The notes beneath the pieces are model-generated. The model did not search any database and was not told the DNA's origin. It saw only the letters and a program-made list of their open reading frames with translations. Shown here in pieces: positions 18,196-27,031 of a stretch of 64,000 bases of DNA. Each line of letters opens with the position of its first letter. Positions within the stretch are counted from its first letter, which is position 1. The position numbers and the translations under genes are program-made. The stretch is from Taibaiella helva (GTDB lineage: Bacteria; Bacteroidota; Bacteroidia; Chitinophagales; Chitinophagaceae): positions 310,001 through 374,000 of the forward strand of contig NZ_QUZZ01000004.1 of assembly GCF_003545695.1 (NCBI RefSeq), written 5' to 3'.

Positions 18196-21100
18196 CTACT
18201 GGAAGACTACCTTAAACTCCCATTTGTCCTTACCGCTCACTACACGCAATATATACAACCCCGGTGTCAGCGGTATCTTCGACAGATCGAAGCTGTACTT
18301 GCCGCTGTAGTTATTGTCGTTGGCATAGCCCGAGTATACTTTTTGCCCTACGGATGTAAAGAGCGACCATTGCAGACCATCGCCGGTACCTTTGAACCAG
18401 TCCAGGTTCAGAATACCGTTGCGTACAGGGTTAGGATATACGATCACGGAACCATCGGCATCGCTCCAGTCCACCCTGCGGATAAGACTTACATATTGCC
18501 TGCCATTCTGCATAGTGTAGCGGATGCGGTAGTATGCCGCCGGACCGTTGAGCACCGGGGTGTCGATATAGCTGTAGCCCTGACCGTTCTGGCCTACCGC
18601 ATTAACGGTAGCGACGGTTTCGAACGCAAGCGTAGCATCGGCGCGCTGCACTTCGTAGCGTACTGTTTGTACATCGATATAGGAGGTCCAGCTGAGCAGC
18701 GCCTGGCGGGCGCCGTAGTGTTGGGCAACAAAATCGAACAGGTTGGCCGGCAGGAGCTGATCGCCGGTAGGACCTCCGTCATTGAACCAGAACTCAGAAA
18801 AGGATTTCACCTTGACCTCCGCATAATAGCCGATATCGTAAGGAACCCACCTGATCTTTTCTTTGGCAATAAAAGTATAGCTTCCGTTCTGGTTATCGGT
18901 CAGGGTATTGTTCTCAACCGTTTTATCCGGATCATCGTACTTGGTGATTCCCAGCGCCTGCACCTCCCGTGGTTTACTGCAGGAGTAGCATTGCTCATCA
19001 TCACGAATGATACCCATGGCTTCGTCAGGTATATAGAAGCGCAGCAGTACACTGTCTCCTGGCGCCTGTGCGGTTTGTACCACAAAATTTCTGGGCAGGT
19101 AATACTGTGTGCTGTCGTCGTTGATGAATTGCGTATGCTTATAATCCTGCACGGTTGTGCTGCCCAAAGCTGAGGTGCCGTTGACGAGCCCTAACCCTAT
19201 AGCGGTGCCGCTGATCCAATCGGCCTGCTGGCCCGCAGCAATGTCCTTGCTGATAGCGACGGGAAATTGTTGCTGGTCAAAGATCGGGTGCTGCAGATCG
19301 TAGATATGAATGTCGTCGACCGCTATGCCTTCCCGTTCGGTGCCCTGGTCGGATTGCAGCACAAAGCGGATAGAGATCACCGGCCCGTCTTTTGGCAGCG
19401 GTATGGTGGCGACATGCCAGTAGTCCTGGCGGGAACGGGCCCAGGCCTGCGCCACTTCGTTGTCGTACCAGTTGGTGCCCAGCCCCGAAGCGCCCAGCCT
19501 TTTCCAGGTCTGTCCATCATTGCTGTATTCTACATAAGCCTCATCAAAAATATTGTTTCCATCGGGATCCTCTATATCCGTAGCCAGGTTAAAGCTCAGC
19601 ATCGGCTGTGCCATACCCGAGATGTCGAAGCAGGGACTGTACAGATAGGCGTTCTCCAACCGGCTATAGCTGCCGCTCAGGTTGGTTTTCCAGGCTTTGG
19701 CGCCACTCGCTGCATGGTTGATCAGCGGCGATGAAGGGGTACCGTAGGCCCAGCTGCTGTTCCGGCCCTCAGCGTAGAAGTTGCCGTCATTGTCTTCAAA
19801 GGTCTGCAGGTAAGGAAAAGCCGCGATCACAGGTTGATTGCGAACGCCAAAATTCATAATGCTGTCGTTGAGACGATAGGTATCGGTGGCCACATAGATC
19901 CACGCAGAAAGGTTATAACGGGTGCCTGTAGCCGACAGATTCATCGGCTGGCTGAAGGTGTAGCTGGCCGTATCTTTTCCTCTTATCGAATCAATAAGAC
20001 CGGAAGCTACAGGCTGGCCATCCACCTGGTAAAATACGGCAACATTGTATACCGTATTGTTGACCCCATTACGCACCCTGATCTTCATGGGCACCTGGTC
20101 GCCTAAGGCACAGTTGTAATGATACAGGGAATCTATTGCCAGCAGCTGCACATCATCCGTTACGAGGTAGAGCTTGAAATTATCCATGGTAAAGCCATTG
20201 CCAAAATAGGTAGCGGCGATACGGGAGGTATCATATTGGGTAAAGCGGATCTGCGTGCCGGATGAAAAATTCTGCCCGCCGGCAGACAGCACATCTGTGA
20301 GGGAAAGCGATCCCGAATGGTATACCATACCCAGGTTATTGGTATCGATCTGGTAGTCGAGCAAAGGCAGCCAGGGATCGTTTTCGCTGCCCCGTACCCA
20401 TACCTTGTTACCGGTATCGAATTTAGGTACGCCATGCAGCAGGTAGTCAAACTCGCAGCGCACTTCCCAGTTGCTCGTAGTGTACTGGCTCAGGTTAAAA
20501 GTGCCGGTCAGGGTGTTGTAGCTGCTGCCGGCAATATCGTACATCTGGTTGCCGGCATTGTCCATGCTGACCGAGCGGTTACCCGATATGGTAACGGCGC
20601 TGTTCACAAAGGTCTGCAGACGGCCCTTGGGCTTGCTTTGCGTGAAGTCCCACTTGTCGGCGCCGTCGATGCCCATGATACTGCGGCCGGTAACGGACTG
20701 GCTGCCGGTTGCTTCAAACCCTTCGTCATAGCCGTTGCTGAGGTTCATTACCGGGTTGGCGATCTGTTTAATGGAGATGACCGCAGTGTCGTTAACCGCC
20801 ACCGGATCGGCCAGGGCCAGGTTGCTTACCGCGACACGGAGCTGGTAGCTTCCTACGGCAGACAGATCGATATTGCCCAGGGTAATCTGCCGGTTCCCGG
20901 CAGGGCTTATGGGGTCGGTATACACCTGGCTTTGCCAGGCGCCGCCGTTCAACTGGTAAGCTACGCGATATTGGTTAGCCATTTGATCGTCAAGATTACT
21001 GATCAGCACCACCAGGGGCTGCGCGGCGCCCAGGCTGCTTGCGGTGAATTGCCTTCCGCTGCCCGGCGCTTGTATGCGCGCCAGCCGCAGGTCGCCGTGG

Positions 21101-23541
21101 ATTGTCGTTCCGGTGCATTGCCCGTCGGATGGCCTGCGGTTGATTGCTACGGAGCGGATACCCGTGCTGCCATTGATCAGCGGGGCTACGGCCACCCAAT
21201 AGACGCTATCGGGATCCAGGCCCGTGTAGGTATAGCTCGTGGCGGTCACCGTAGTTAACGGTATCATGTCCACGCCCGATTTTTTATAGATACGATAGCC
21301 ACCGGCTCCGACAATGGCGTTCCAGCTGATCTTAATCGCACCCGGGCATTGCTCGCTCTGCGGATTTAGCGTGGCTACCGGCCTCCCGGCCATAGTAAAG
21401 GCCCTGCTCTGCGATTGCTGCGCTGTATTGCTGCGCTGTACCTTTACCAGGCATTGGCTGGAGGCGATACCGGCAGGCGGATACCAGACGTAGTTCCGGA
21501 TACCGGCGCCGATATTATTGGCGATCGTATTCCAGCTGCCGCCATTGTCGGTCGAGTAGGACAAGGTAAAAGGATCAGCGCCAGCGGAAGCTTCCCAGTA
21601 AATGCGCATGGAATCGGCGGCATCGATGGCTTCTCCGCCAAAGGGATATTGTAAAGTGACGCCGTCGGGAATAAAGTCGTAAGCTACAAAAAATTCCTGG
21701 TTGATCTCCGGCACGTTGAAGCCTTTTACCTTGACCGTATAAGCGCCGGCAGCAGGGTTATCGAGCGTTACCTGCTCTACGTTATTCCGCCGATCTACCC
21801 CGGGTGCAGCAGGTACTGTTACCTGTCCGGGTGCGGAATTCAGCACCAGCGGGAGTACTGTGGCCGACGAGGGCGTGGTTACCGTGAGGTCCAGGTCATT
21901 GATCAGGTTGCTGGCGCTGAGCGGGGCTGCTGCGGGATCATTCCAGTACAGCATGATCCTCGCTTTGCTGATGCCTGCAGGGATATTGACGGTGAAGCTC
22001 TGCTCCTGGGTGGTATTGATGGTACCTGAGAAATATTGATTGCCTTCCATCATGGTCAGCGAATGGCCCACATTCATCAGGCCGAAGCCATAGCGGAAGT
22101 CGGGACCGGGGATATCAAGATCGGTGGCGCCGTTCATCAACAGGGCTTTGACCAGGGCGCTTTTAGGATTGGTGCCGCTGTGCAGCTGACGGTACCGCTG
22201 GTACAGGAGCGCTGCGGCGCCGGTGACATTGGGACAGGCAATGCTGGTACCCGAGTTGGTCTGGTAGTTGTTGTTGTCGATCGTGGAGATCACATTGAGC
22301 CCTACTGCCGTGATCTCGGGCTTCAGCCTCCCGTCCTTTACCGGTCCGCGCGCGCTGGTGAGGTGCTCCAGGAGCGGCGTTTTGCCGATATCGCCTACAG
22401 TCAGCACGTTCTTCGAAACCTGGTATGAGCCGGCCACGGTTGCATAGCCCGTAGGGTAAGGGCTACAGGTCATTTTACCGTCATTGCCTGCGGCAAAGAT
22501 GGTGAGCAGCTCGGGCATATCGCGCATCTGCTGGTCGCAGTATTGCGTGTACACATCGTAGGTGCCGGCATAGCTGCAATCGCCCAGGATATTACCGTAG
22601 GAGTTGTTGGAGGTGACCATACCAAAATCCTGGTTATAGGTAGCGCCGTTGGCAATGATCTGGCTGAAGAAATCTTCCACCAGGTCGGCGCGAGGGGCAA
22701 AGCCTTTATACCGCTCATCCCTGATGCCATTACCTGCCGTGGTACCGGTCGTGTGAAAAGCATGCGTCGTGGTAATAATAGGATTAAAGCTTCTGATCCG
22801 GTCGATATAGTCGATATGATCGGGGTCAGAATTATCGCCTACACCTATGGTAACGCCTTCGCCGTGCAGGTCGCGCCCGCCAAGCGCCACAGGCTGATGC
22901 ATCAGCTGCGCATTGGTAAAGCCTATGGCCTGGTTATTGAGTGTCTGGGGGGTAAATAAAGGGTTGATGAAGCGGACAAAAGGTTCCGTCGCCAACGCCG
23001 CCAGCTGATCTGCAGCGAGCGATACCTGCCACAGGTCCTGCGCACGCCAGCTTTGCTGAGCATCGGGATGTAAGCCATAGGCGGAAAGCTTTTCCCTCAG
23101 CTCAGCCTCACTTGTACCTTTCAAGACAGAGATCAGAACGGTTTGCAGGCCGGCGCCGTAATTCCCGCGGGGCTGCAGCATCGGATGAATTTTATCGGTT
23201 GGCGCAACAACAGCCCAGCCGTCGATGCCCGTGGTTTCGGGTAGAATGGCGCTGGTGCAGACCGCAAGGTAGACATTAGCCTGCACTGGCCATTCAAGAC
23301 TTATGCCCACCGCCGTCAGCAGCTTCCGGTCAGGCGGCCGGTCAAAGTGCAGGTAAAGCTGTACACTCCCCTTTTCCTTCAGTCCATCCTGCAATTCCTG
23401 GCGGAGCATCACCTTGTCTTTCGCTAGCGGGATATTTCGTCCCGGCAGCTGCAACCTGAGCTCCCTTGGCGCAAGGGTTTGGGCCCATAAGCCGGAGAGT
23501 GAAAAACATAATGTTAAACCCAGCGTAAAAATCTTTCTCAT
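18196..23541 (-). CDS. T9SS-exported subtilisin-like serine protease, 1781 aa
   Basis: This is an S8-family peptidase with the triad visible: Asp236 (GVGDNSD), His263 (HTTGTTAG) and Ser433 (GTSIACP); AAGND at 350-354 gives the oxyanion Asn. A signal peptide (to ~residue 20) and a ~200-residue pro-region precede it. A P-domain-like jelly roll follows (~490-630), then fibronectin III-like and beta-sandwich modules. The T9SS type A tail closes the chain (YPNPVRNG..., PLTPGLYILRVVSG). It should be released or displayed outside the cell to digest proteins. Cys321, Cys335, Cys359 and Cys436 could form disulfides in the catalytic domain. It appears monocistronic. Confidence 0.9.
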   Translation of the reverse strand: MRKIFTLGLTLCFSLSGLWAQTLAPRELRLQLPGRNIPLAKDKVMLRQELQDGLKEKGSVQLYLHFDRPPDRKLLTAVGISLEWPVQANVYLAVCTSAILPETTGIDGWAVVAPTDKIHPMLQPRGNYGAGLQTVLISVLKGTSEAELREKLSAYGLHPDAQQSWRAQDLWQVSLAADQLAALATEPFVRFINPLFTPQTLNNQAIGFTNAQLMHQPVALGGRDLHGEGVTIGVGDNSDPDHIDYIDRIRSFNPIITTTHAFHTTGTTAGNGIRDERYKGFAPRADLVEDFFSQIIANGATYNQDFGMVTSNNSYGNILGDCSYAGTYDVYTQYCDQQMRDMPELLTIFAAGNDGKMTCSPYPTGYATVAGSYQVSKNVLTVGDIGKTPLLEHLTSARGPVKDGRLKPEITAVGLNVISTIDNNNYQTNSGTSIACPNVTGAAALLYQRYRQLHSGTNPKSALVKALLMNGATDLDIPGPDFRYGFGLMNVGHSLTMMEGNQYFSGTINTTQEQSFTVNIPAGISKARIMLYWNDPAAAPLSASNLINDLDLTVTTPSSATVLPLVLNSAPGQVTVPAAPGVDRRNNVEQVTLDNPAAGAYTVKVKGFNVPEINQEFFVAYDFIPDGVTLQYPFGGEAIDAADSMRIYWEASAGADPFTLSYSTDNGGSWNTIANNIGAGIRNYVWYPPAGIASSQCLVKVQRSNTAQQSQSRAFTMAGRPVATLNPQSEQCPGAIKISWNAIVGAGGYRIYKKSGVDMIPLTTVTATSYTYTGLDPDSVYWVAVAPLINGSTGIRSVAINRRPSDGQCTGTTIHGDLRLARIQAPGSGRQFTASSLGAAQPLVVLISNLDDQMANQYRVAYQLNGGAWQSQVYTDPISPAGNRQITLGNIDLSAVGSYQLRVAVSNLALADPVAVNDTAVISIKQIANPVMNLSNGYDEGFEATGSQSVTGRSIMGIDGADKWDFTQSKPKGRLQTFVNSAVTISGNRSVSMDNAGNQMYDIAGSSYNTLTGTFNLSQYTTSNWEVRCEFDYLLHGVPKFDTGNKVWVRGSENDPWLPLLDYQIDTNNLGMVYHSGSLSLTDVLSAGGQNFSSGTQIRFTQYDTSRIAATYFGNGFTMDNFKLYLVTDDVQLLAIDSLYHYNCALGDQVPMKIRVRNGVNNTVYNVAVFYQVDGQPVASGLIDSIRGKDTASYTFSQPMNLSATGTRYNLSAWIYVATDTYRLNDSIMNFGVRNQPVIAAFPYLQTFEDNDGNFYAEGRNSSWAYGTPSSPLINHAASGAKAWKTNLSGSYSRLENAYLYSPCFDISGMAQPMLSFNLATDIEDPDGNNIFDEAYVEYSNDGQTWKRLGASGLGTNWYDNEVAQAWARSRQDYWHVATIPLPKDGPVISIRFVLQSDQGTEREGIAVDDIHIYDLQHPIFDQQQFPVAISKDIAAGQQADWISGTAIGLGLVNGTSALGSTTVQDYKHTQFINDDSTQYYLPRNFVVQTAQAPGDSVLLRFYIPDEAMGIIRDDEQCYSCSKPREVQALGITKYDDPDKTVENNTLTDNQNGSYTFIAKEKIRWVPYDIGYYAEVKVKSFSEFWFNDGGPTGDQLLPANLFDFVAQHYGARQALLSWTSYIDVQTVRYEVQRADATLAFETVATVNAVGQNGQGYSYIDTPVLNGPAAYYRIRYTMQNGRQYVSLIRRVDWSDADGSVIVYPNPVRNGILNLDWFKGTGDGLQWSLFTSVGQKVYSGYANDNNYSGKYSFDLSKIPLTPGLYILRVVSGKDKWEFKVVFQ

Positions 23542-23792
23542 AAATCGTAGTTAAACCTTGGCCAGTAAGGATTTGAGTACTAAAAATACAAATTCAGGCG
23601 TTAATTAATATTAACTGTTATTAACTATCTCGACCCCAACCCCCGCCTGAAAAGACAGGTCTTTTTAATAGGAGGATAGTGGTAAGTACAATTTAGAAAA
23701 AAACAACAGATATTCTTTGTTTTTAAAAATATTAAATTTTATCTTGTTCTTTAATTGCAGTACACATTACTCACTCTTAAACAAAATGTACT

Positions 23793-24263
23793 ATGCTCTT
23801 TCAACGTACTTACCGTTACAATACTCCGCTTTCTGCGGAAGACATCAGGCAGCGTCTTTTAGGAAAGCATATACAAGTTCATCATTTAGATTTTGAGATA
23901 CTGGAAAGGGAACAAATGCTGAAGATCATCCCTCACGCCGAGGATGCCAACGGCATTAAGACCTTACCGATTACACATGTGGAAATGCAGGGCATGGGCA
24001 CTTCCGGCACTAAGGTAATTGTTACCTCCAAGCCCAGGAAGATCGATGTAGGCGGCCCCTACCTCATCATCATCTTCTGCCTGTTCTGCATTCTTGGCGC
24101 CAGCCTCTTCTATGTTATGAACCCTTCGGAAAGCTACTGGCCTTCCCTGGCCATGATCGGAGTAGGGCTGCTGATCTTCGTTATCTTCTGGCTGCGTATG
24201 GAAGCCGGGTATTTCGATTATACCCGCAAGATACGCGACTTTGTGAAGCATCACGTACGCTAG
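23793..24263 (+). CDS. Membrane protein with two helices, 156 aa
   Basis: About 90 soluble residues precede two adjacent transmembrane helices (YLIIIFCLFCILGASLFYV and SLAMIGVGLLIFVIFWL), and a short basic tail ends the chain. The N-terminal part (FQRTYRYNTPLSAEDIRQRLLG) resembles small Chitinophagaceae proteins of unknown role. The 251-bp upstream region is very A/T-rich and holds no exact promoter match. Function unknown. Confidence 0.6.
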   Translation: MLFQRTYRYNTPLSAEDIRQRLLGKHIQVHHLDFEILEREQMLKIIPHAEDANGIKTLPITHVEMQGMGTSGTKVIVTSKPRKIDVGGPYLIIIFCLFCILGASLFYVMNPSESYWPSLAMIGVGLLIFVIFWLRMEAGYFDYTRKIRDFVKHHVR

Positions 24264-24285
24264 CGCCTGCCGCCTGGCACAGCAA

Positions 24286-24348
24286 AAGCCGGCATTACCG
24301 GCTTAAGATATCTTTGTCCTTCTGCTTTCCGGCGGAAGGACTTTTTTT
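24286..24348 (+). terminator. Hairpin pair and terminator after the membrane protein
   Basis: A first hairpin (24286-24304, 7 bp, no T-run) is followed by a second (24316-24322 with 24335-24341) ending in seven Ts at 24342-24348. The second is the likely terminator. Confidence 0.7.
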
Positions 24349-24472
24349 GTCCTTCCAGCAGCGACGCAGCGGATCGGTTGGAGCGCGATAGCGATCTGAA
24401 CAGTGACAGGCTTACTCACAGAGGCTCAAAGACGCGAAGTGGTGTTTTATAACTATTCCGTAGTCGCTTTAT

Positions 24473-24540
24473 CCTGTAGAGGCAAAAGGTTTGTAGGTAA
24501 ATAAATGACAATTTATGAAACTGCCCTGTAGGGGCAAAAC
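24473..24540 (+). repeat. Two short hairpin repeat copies
   Basis: CCT-gtag-AGG followed by CAAAAGGTTTGTAG (24473-24496), and GCCCT-gta-GGGGC followed by AAAAC (24523-24540). They belong to the same pattern as the copies at 25239-25306. The rest of the 24264-24675 gap has no gene. Confidence 0.45.
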
Positions 24541-24620
24541 CTGCGTCGCGTTATGCGCAATAATATCAATAGGCACACGCAAGGACGTACGCCAGCGAAG
24601 GAAGTTTGTGCACAAAGAGA

Positions 24621-24652
24621 AGAGACCGCCTCATAGTTAGAAGGCGGTCTCT
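24621..24652 (-). terminator. Terminator of the first RiPP precursor gene
   Basis: A perfect 10-bp stem (24621-24630 with 24643-24652) lies 24 bases past the stop codon on the minus strand. The plus-strand side is followed by TTTTT, so it can act in both directions. Confidence 0.75.
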
Positions 24653-24675
24653 TTTTCTGCTTAGCTGCCGCGACT

Positions 24676-24900
24676 TTAGCACACGGTATAGCCAGGTTGC
24701 GTAGAAGTGGGTGTACAAAAAACGCATAGCGAATCCACAGGTTGCTGCGTGAATGTCGGTGTGCAGAAAACACAGATGGAATCCTGGGGAACATCGGTAC
24801 GGGCGCCGCCAGCTACCTTGGTTTGCTGACCGGCATCCAGGCTACCCAGGTTCTCTTTGTTCAGGGCTAATTTTCTGAGATTAATGTTTCTTTTTTTCAT
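24676..24900 (-). CDS. RiPP precursor peptide, class I lanthipeptide-like, repeat core, 74 aa
   Basis: The leader (residues 1-32, MKKRNINLRKLALNKEN... ending VAGG) matches the Lys/Leu/Asn-rich double-glycine leaders of Bacteroidota lanthipeptide-type precursors. The 42-residue core has two copies of a 16-residue unit (DSICVFCTPTFTQQPV at 40-55, DSLCVFCTPTSTQPGY at 56-71) plus Cys74. It has 5 Cys and 10 Ser/Thr for possible (methyl)lanthionine rings. No dehydratase, cyclase, protease or ABC exporter lies nearby, so it is an orphan precursor. It has its own TAnnTTTG element and terminator. Class assignment is by leader likeness only. Confidence 0.72.
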   Translation of the reverse strand: MKKRNINLRKLALNKENLGSLDAGQQTKVAGGARTDVPQDSICVFCTPTFTQQPVDSLCVFCTPTSTQPGYTVC

Positions 24901-24928
24901 GCTTTTGCGTTTGGGATTTAGTTAAATG

Positions 24929-24936
24929 CAAATATA
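24929..24936 (-). promoter_or_regulatory. TAnnTTTG (-7) element for the RiPP precursor
   Basis: TATATTTG on the minus strand lies 28 bases before the ATG at 24900. No TTG was found at the expected spacing. Confidence 0.5.
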
Positions 24937-25217
24937 GCGGCCACCACTGCACTATCTATGCAGCGGCCCGGTGATGAGATTTTAATCGTGCATTTGGGAG
25001 GGAACGCAGGGCGGAGGAGCGAAGAACGTACAATGCAGCCGTAGCTATCTTCAGAAAATTGTGGATCAAGTGGAAAATATGGGGGATTACAGGAGGTGTA
25101 CGGAATGAGCTATGAGAGCTTCAATCATACGATAGGACAAGACAGCGCAGTCCGGGCCTGTACTGCTTATACTCAAACTTTCCCGGCCCCACAGGATCGG
25201 GAAGGCCTGCAGAAGAT

Positions 25218-25306
25218 CCTATAGCTACCCGCGCTATAGGCTCCGTAGGAGCCAAAGGTTTGTAGCGCCAGCAGGAACAAACATAGCTTTGCTCCGTAGG
25301 AGCAAA
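25218..25306 (+). repeat. Cluster of hairpin repeats
   Basis: CCTATAGC/GCTATAGG inverted repeat (25218-25225, 25233-25240) runs directly into GGCTCC-gta-GGAGCC plus AAAGGTTTGTAG (25239-25265). TTTGCTCC-gta-GGAGCAAA follows (25288-25306). These resemble dispersed REP-like elements. The 24901-25586 gap contains no gene I can support. Confidence 0.5.
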
Positions 25307-25537
25307 ACGAGGGTTGCTGAAAAGGATATGCATCCAGCCGCCGTTCAGGCCGTTGCACGTCCCCGACCGACCTGGCCGTGCAGCTGCGGTACAAACTCAC
25401 CCATAAGTACTGAAGCATTCCATCCTCTGGGTTCTGAACCGATGCTCCGGACTTCCTCAGAGCATACTTATATTGTATCCTCTCCAATTTTTACGCTTGA
25501 TCCCAGAAAAATCTTGTCTTCGCCCGGCTGATCGGCA

Positions 25538-25562
25538 TAAAAAAACCGGCTATTCAGCCGGC
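25538..25562 (-). terminator. Terminator of the YtxH/holin operon
   Basis: ACCGGCT (25545-25551) pairs with AGCCGGC (25556-25562) and is followed on the minus strand by a run of seven Ts. It lies 25 bases after the last stop codon of the operon. Confidence 0.8.
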
Positions 25563-25586
25563 AGATAAGTATTGCGTCATTTTAGC

Positions 25587-25991
25587 CTATCCAGGTAGAC
25601 GGGCCGGGGCTCTTTTTCTATGTTTCAGTGTTGTATATAGCTTCTTTCCCAGGAACCAGGCCAGGTTAAAGGCCTGCCAGCGGAGGAAGGATATGCCGAT
25701 CTTTTTCGCGGTATTTTTGACTGCTGGCTTTGCCAGCAAACGGCTTACGCCACTCTTCGTCTTTTTCAGCTTTTTCCTTTTTACATCTCCCGCCAGGTAA
25801 GCGGGTTCGGTAGATGACCGTTTACCCCGACGCTTCAGCCAGCTTCCAATCAACGAAATGGCCAGCTGCTGCGGGTTAACAATGCCCAGCACATCGTCTT
25901 CCAGGCGCCGCATCTTCAACTTAATACGTTCCTGCTCCAGGTCCAGATCCTTCAGACTGTTCACATGTTTCCGCGTATATTTTCTAGCCAT
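25587..25991 (-). CDS. Small basic protein of unknown function, 134 aa
   Basis: This is a very Lys/Arg-rich protein with an N-terminal helix (VNSLKDLDLEQERIKLKMRRLEDDV) that could form a coiled coil and a weakly hydrophobic C-terminal stretch (RWQAFNLAWFLGKKLY). The ATG at 25991 was chosen; an alternative 33 bases upstream adds a poor N-terminus. It is the third gene of the YtxH/holin-like operon, 48 bp after the holin-like gene. It is perhaps a peripheral membrane component; no family recognised. Confidence 0.6.
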   Translation of the reverse strand: MARKYTRKHVNSLKDLDLEQERIKLKMRRLEDDVLGIVNPQQLAISLIGSWLKRRGKRSSTEPAYLAGDVKRKKLKKTKSGVSRLLAKPAVKNTAKKIGISFLRWQAFNLAWFLGKKLYTTLKHRKRAPARLPG

Positions 25992-26039
25992 AGTTGTAGG
26001 GGGATCATTGTCGTTGCAAAACACCGGAAGCCGCAGCCG

Positions 26040-26417
26040 TTAAGCGTTGCTGCCATCCGCATCGTCTCTCATCCGTTTTTCATCCTTTTGCTTGGTCAGC
26101 AACCAGGCCAGCTTACCGGCGAAGAACCGGATAATAGACTTGCTGGCCATAAAGACGAACACAGAGCAGATCAGTATCACAATGGCGGTACAGAAGTACC
26201 CCAGCGCATAACTGTTGAACCATTGATTGAAAAGCTCAGCCAGAGCCAGGAAGACAAAGAAGATGATCAGGAAAACCAGGAAAATGGCAATGATCATAAA
26301 GGCGAAATAACCCATTACATTCACGAGGCGCTCGATAACTTCCAAACGGGCAAGCTCGAAACGCAACTGTATGTATTGGGTTATTTTCTCCTTAAGCGAA
26401 CTGATAGGATTCTTCAA
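26040..26417 (-). CDS. Phage-holin-family-like membrane protein, 125 aa
   Basis: An amphipathic N-terminal helix (KEKITQYIQLRFELARLEVIERLVNV) is followed by two long hydrophobic helices (MGYFAFMIIAIFLVFLIIFF and GYFCTAIVILICSVFVF) and a charged tail. This matches the putative superfamily III holin (holin_3_6) fold that in Bacteroidota occurs as a chromosomal envelope or stress gene, not in phage. Neighbours are a YtxH protein and a basic protein, the usual company. There is no endolysin or phage gene nearby, so lysis is unlikely. Confidence 0.75.
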   Translation of the reverse strand: MKNPISSLKEKITQYIQLRFELARLEVIERLVNVMGYFAFMIIAIFLVFLIIFFVFLALAELFNQWFNSYALGYFCTAIVILICSVFVFMASKSIIRFFAGKLAWLLTKQKDEKRMRDDADGSNA

Positions 26418-26438
26418 AATGCTTTTGTTTTATATGAC

Positions 26439-26636
26439 TTAAGCGCTGAAAATTTCGTCTTCAATATCAGATGCTTTGCGGCCCAGCTTCGCTTTGAGCC
26501 TGTCGATGCTGTTCTTCAGGCGGTCGACCTGCTCCTGGCGTTTGTCCTTGTCGGTACCCAGAACATAGCCTACGGCAGCGCCAACGGCCGCGCCGATTAA
26601 CAAAGTCGCTACTGTTTTTCCTGCATTGTTTGCCAT
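26439..26636 (-). CDS. YtxH-domain protein, 65 aa
   Basis: A Gly/Ala-rich transmembrane segment (TVATLLIGAAVGAAVGYVLG) is followed by a charged coiled-coil helix (RQEQVDRLKNSIDRLKAKL), the hallmark of YtxH, a general-stress protein family of unknown mechanism. It is the first gene of a three-gene operon and is preceded by a promoter element with an inverted repeat. Confidence 0.82.
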   Translation of the reverse strand: MANNAGKTVATLLIGAAVGAAVGYVLGTDKDKRQEQVDRLKNSIDRLKAKLGRKASDIEDEIFSA

Positions 26637-26680
26637 AACTAATTGATTTTAATTGTGAAATTTTTGAATTGGACTACAGA

Positions 26681-26708
26681 CAAAACTACAATCTTCAAAC
26701 AAGATTGT
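26681..26708 (-). promoter_or_regulatory. Promoter element with overlapping inverted repeat (YtxH operon)
   Basis: TAGTTTTG on the minus strand (26681-26688) is abutted upstream by ACAATCTT-caaac-AAGATTGT (26688-26708), an 8-bp inverted repeat in the -10 to -30 zone. It is a likely operator. The rest of the 26637-27031 gap shows no gene. Confidence 0.5.
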
Positions 26709-27031
26709 TCGGAAGCCCGTATCTTTTAATAAAACCTTATCATTTTGCGACAAAATTCATAACCCCTTAGCTGGCAACCGCTTATCATGTCAATGCCTTG
26801 CCGTCACAAGGGATCGCCGGGATATCGCCGCCTCCAGCCTTTTGCATACGGATCATTCACTTTAACCAGTGTAGACCGCAGTCTGTACGGAACAAAATAT
26901 TAACTGCCGCCGGCAAGTAAAGATAGGATAATCCGGCTAATAAATATTCTTCTTATCTTAGAGACATCGCTGGCAACCGTACAACTTTTGCAGCACTTCA
27001 TGGTTATAGCAAACAATTTTCCGACCGGCTT

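Noticed and set aside
25121-25487. Overlapping short frames within the hairpin-repeat region
   Set aside because: Their apparent repeated motif (APTE...) comes from translating the hairpin repeats, not from a gene.
26040-26417. Holin-like gene as a sign of prophage
   Set aside because: No lysin, capsid, terminase or integrase anywhere near. The YtxH context matches a chromosomal stress-type operon.
26770-26979. 11-bp direct repeat GCTGGCAACCG at 26770 and 26969
   Set aside because: A single short repeat without promoter or attachment-site context; could be chance.
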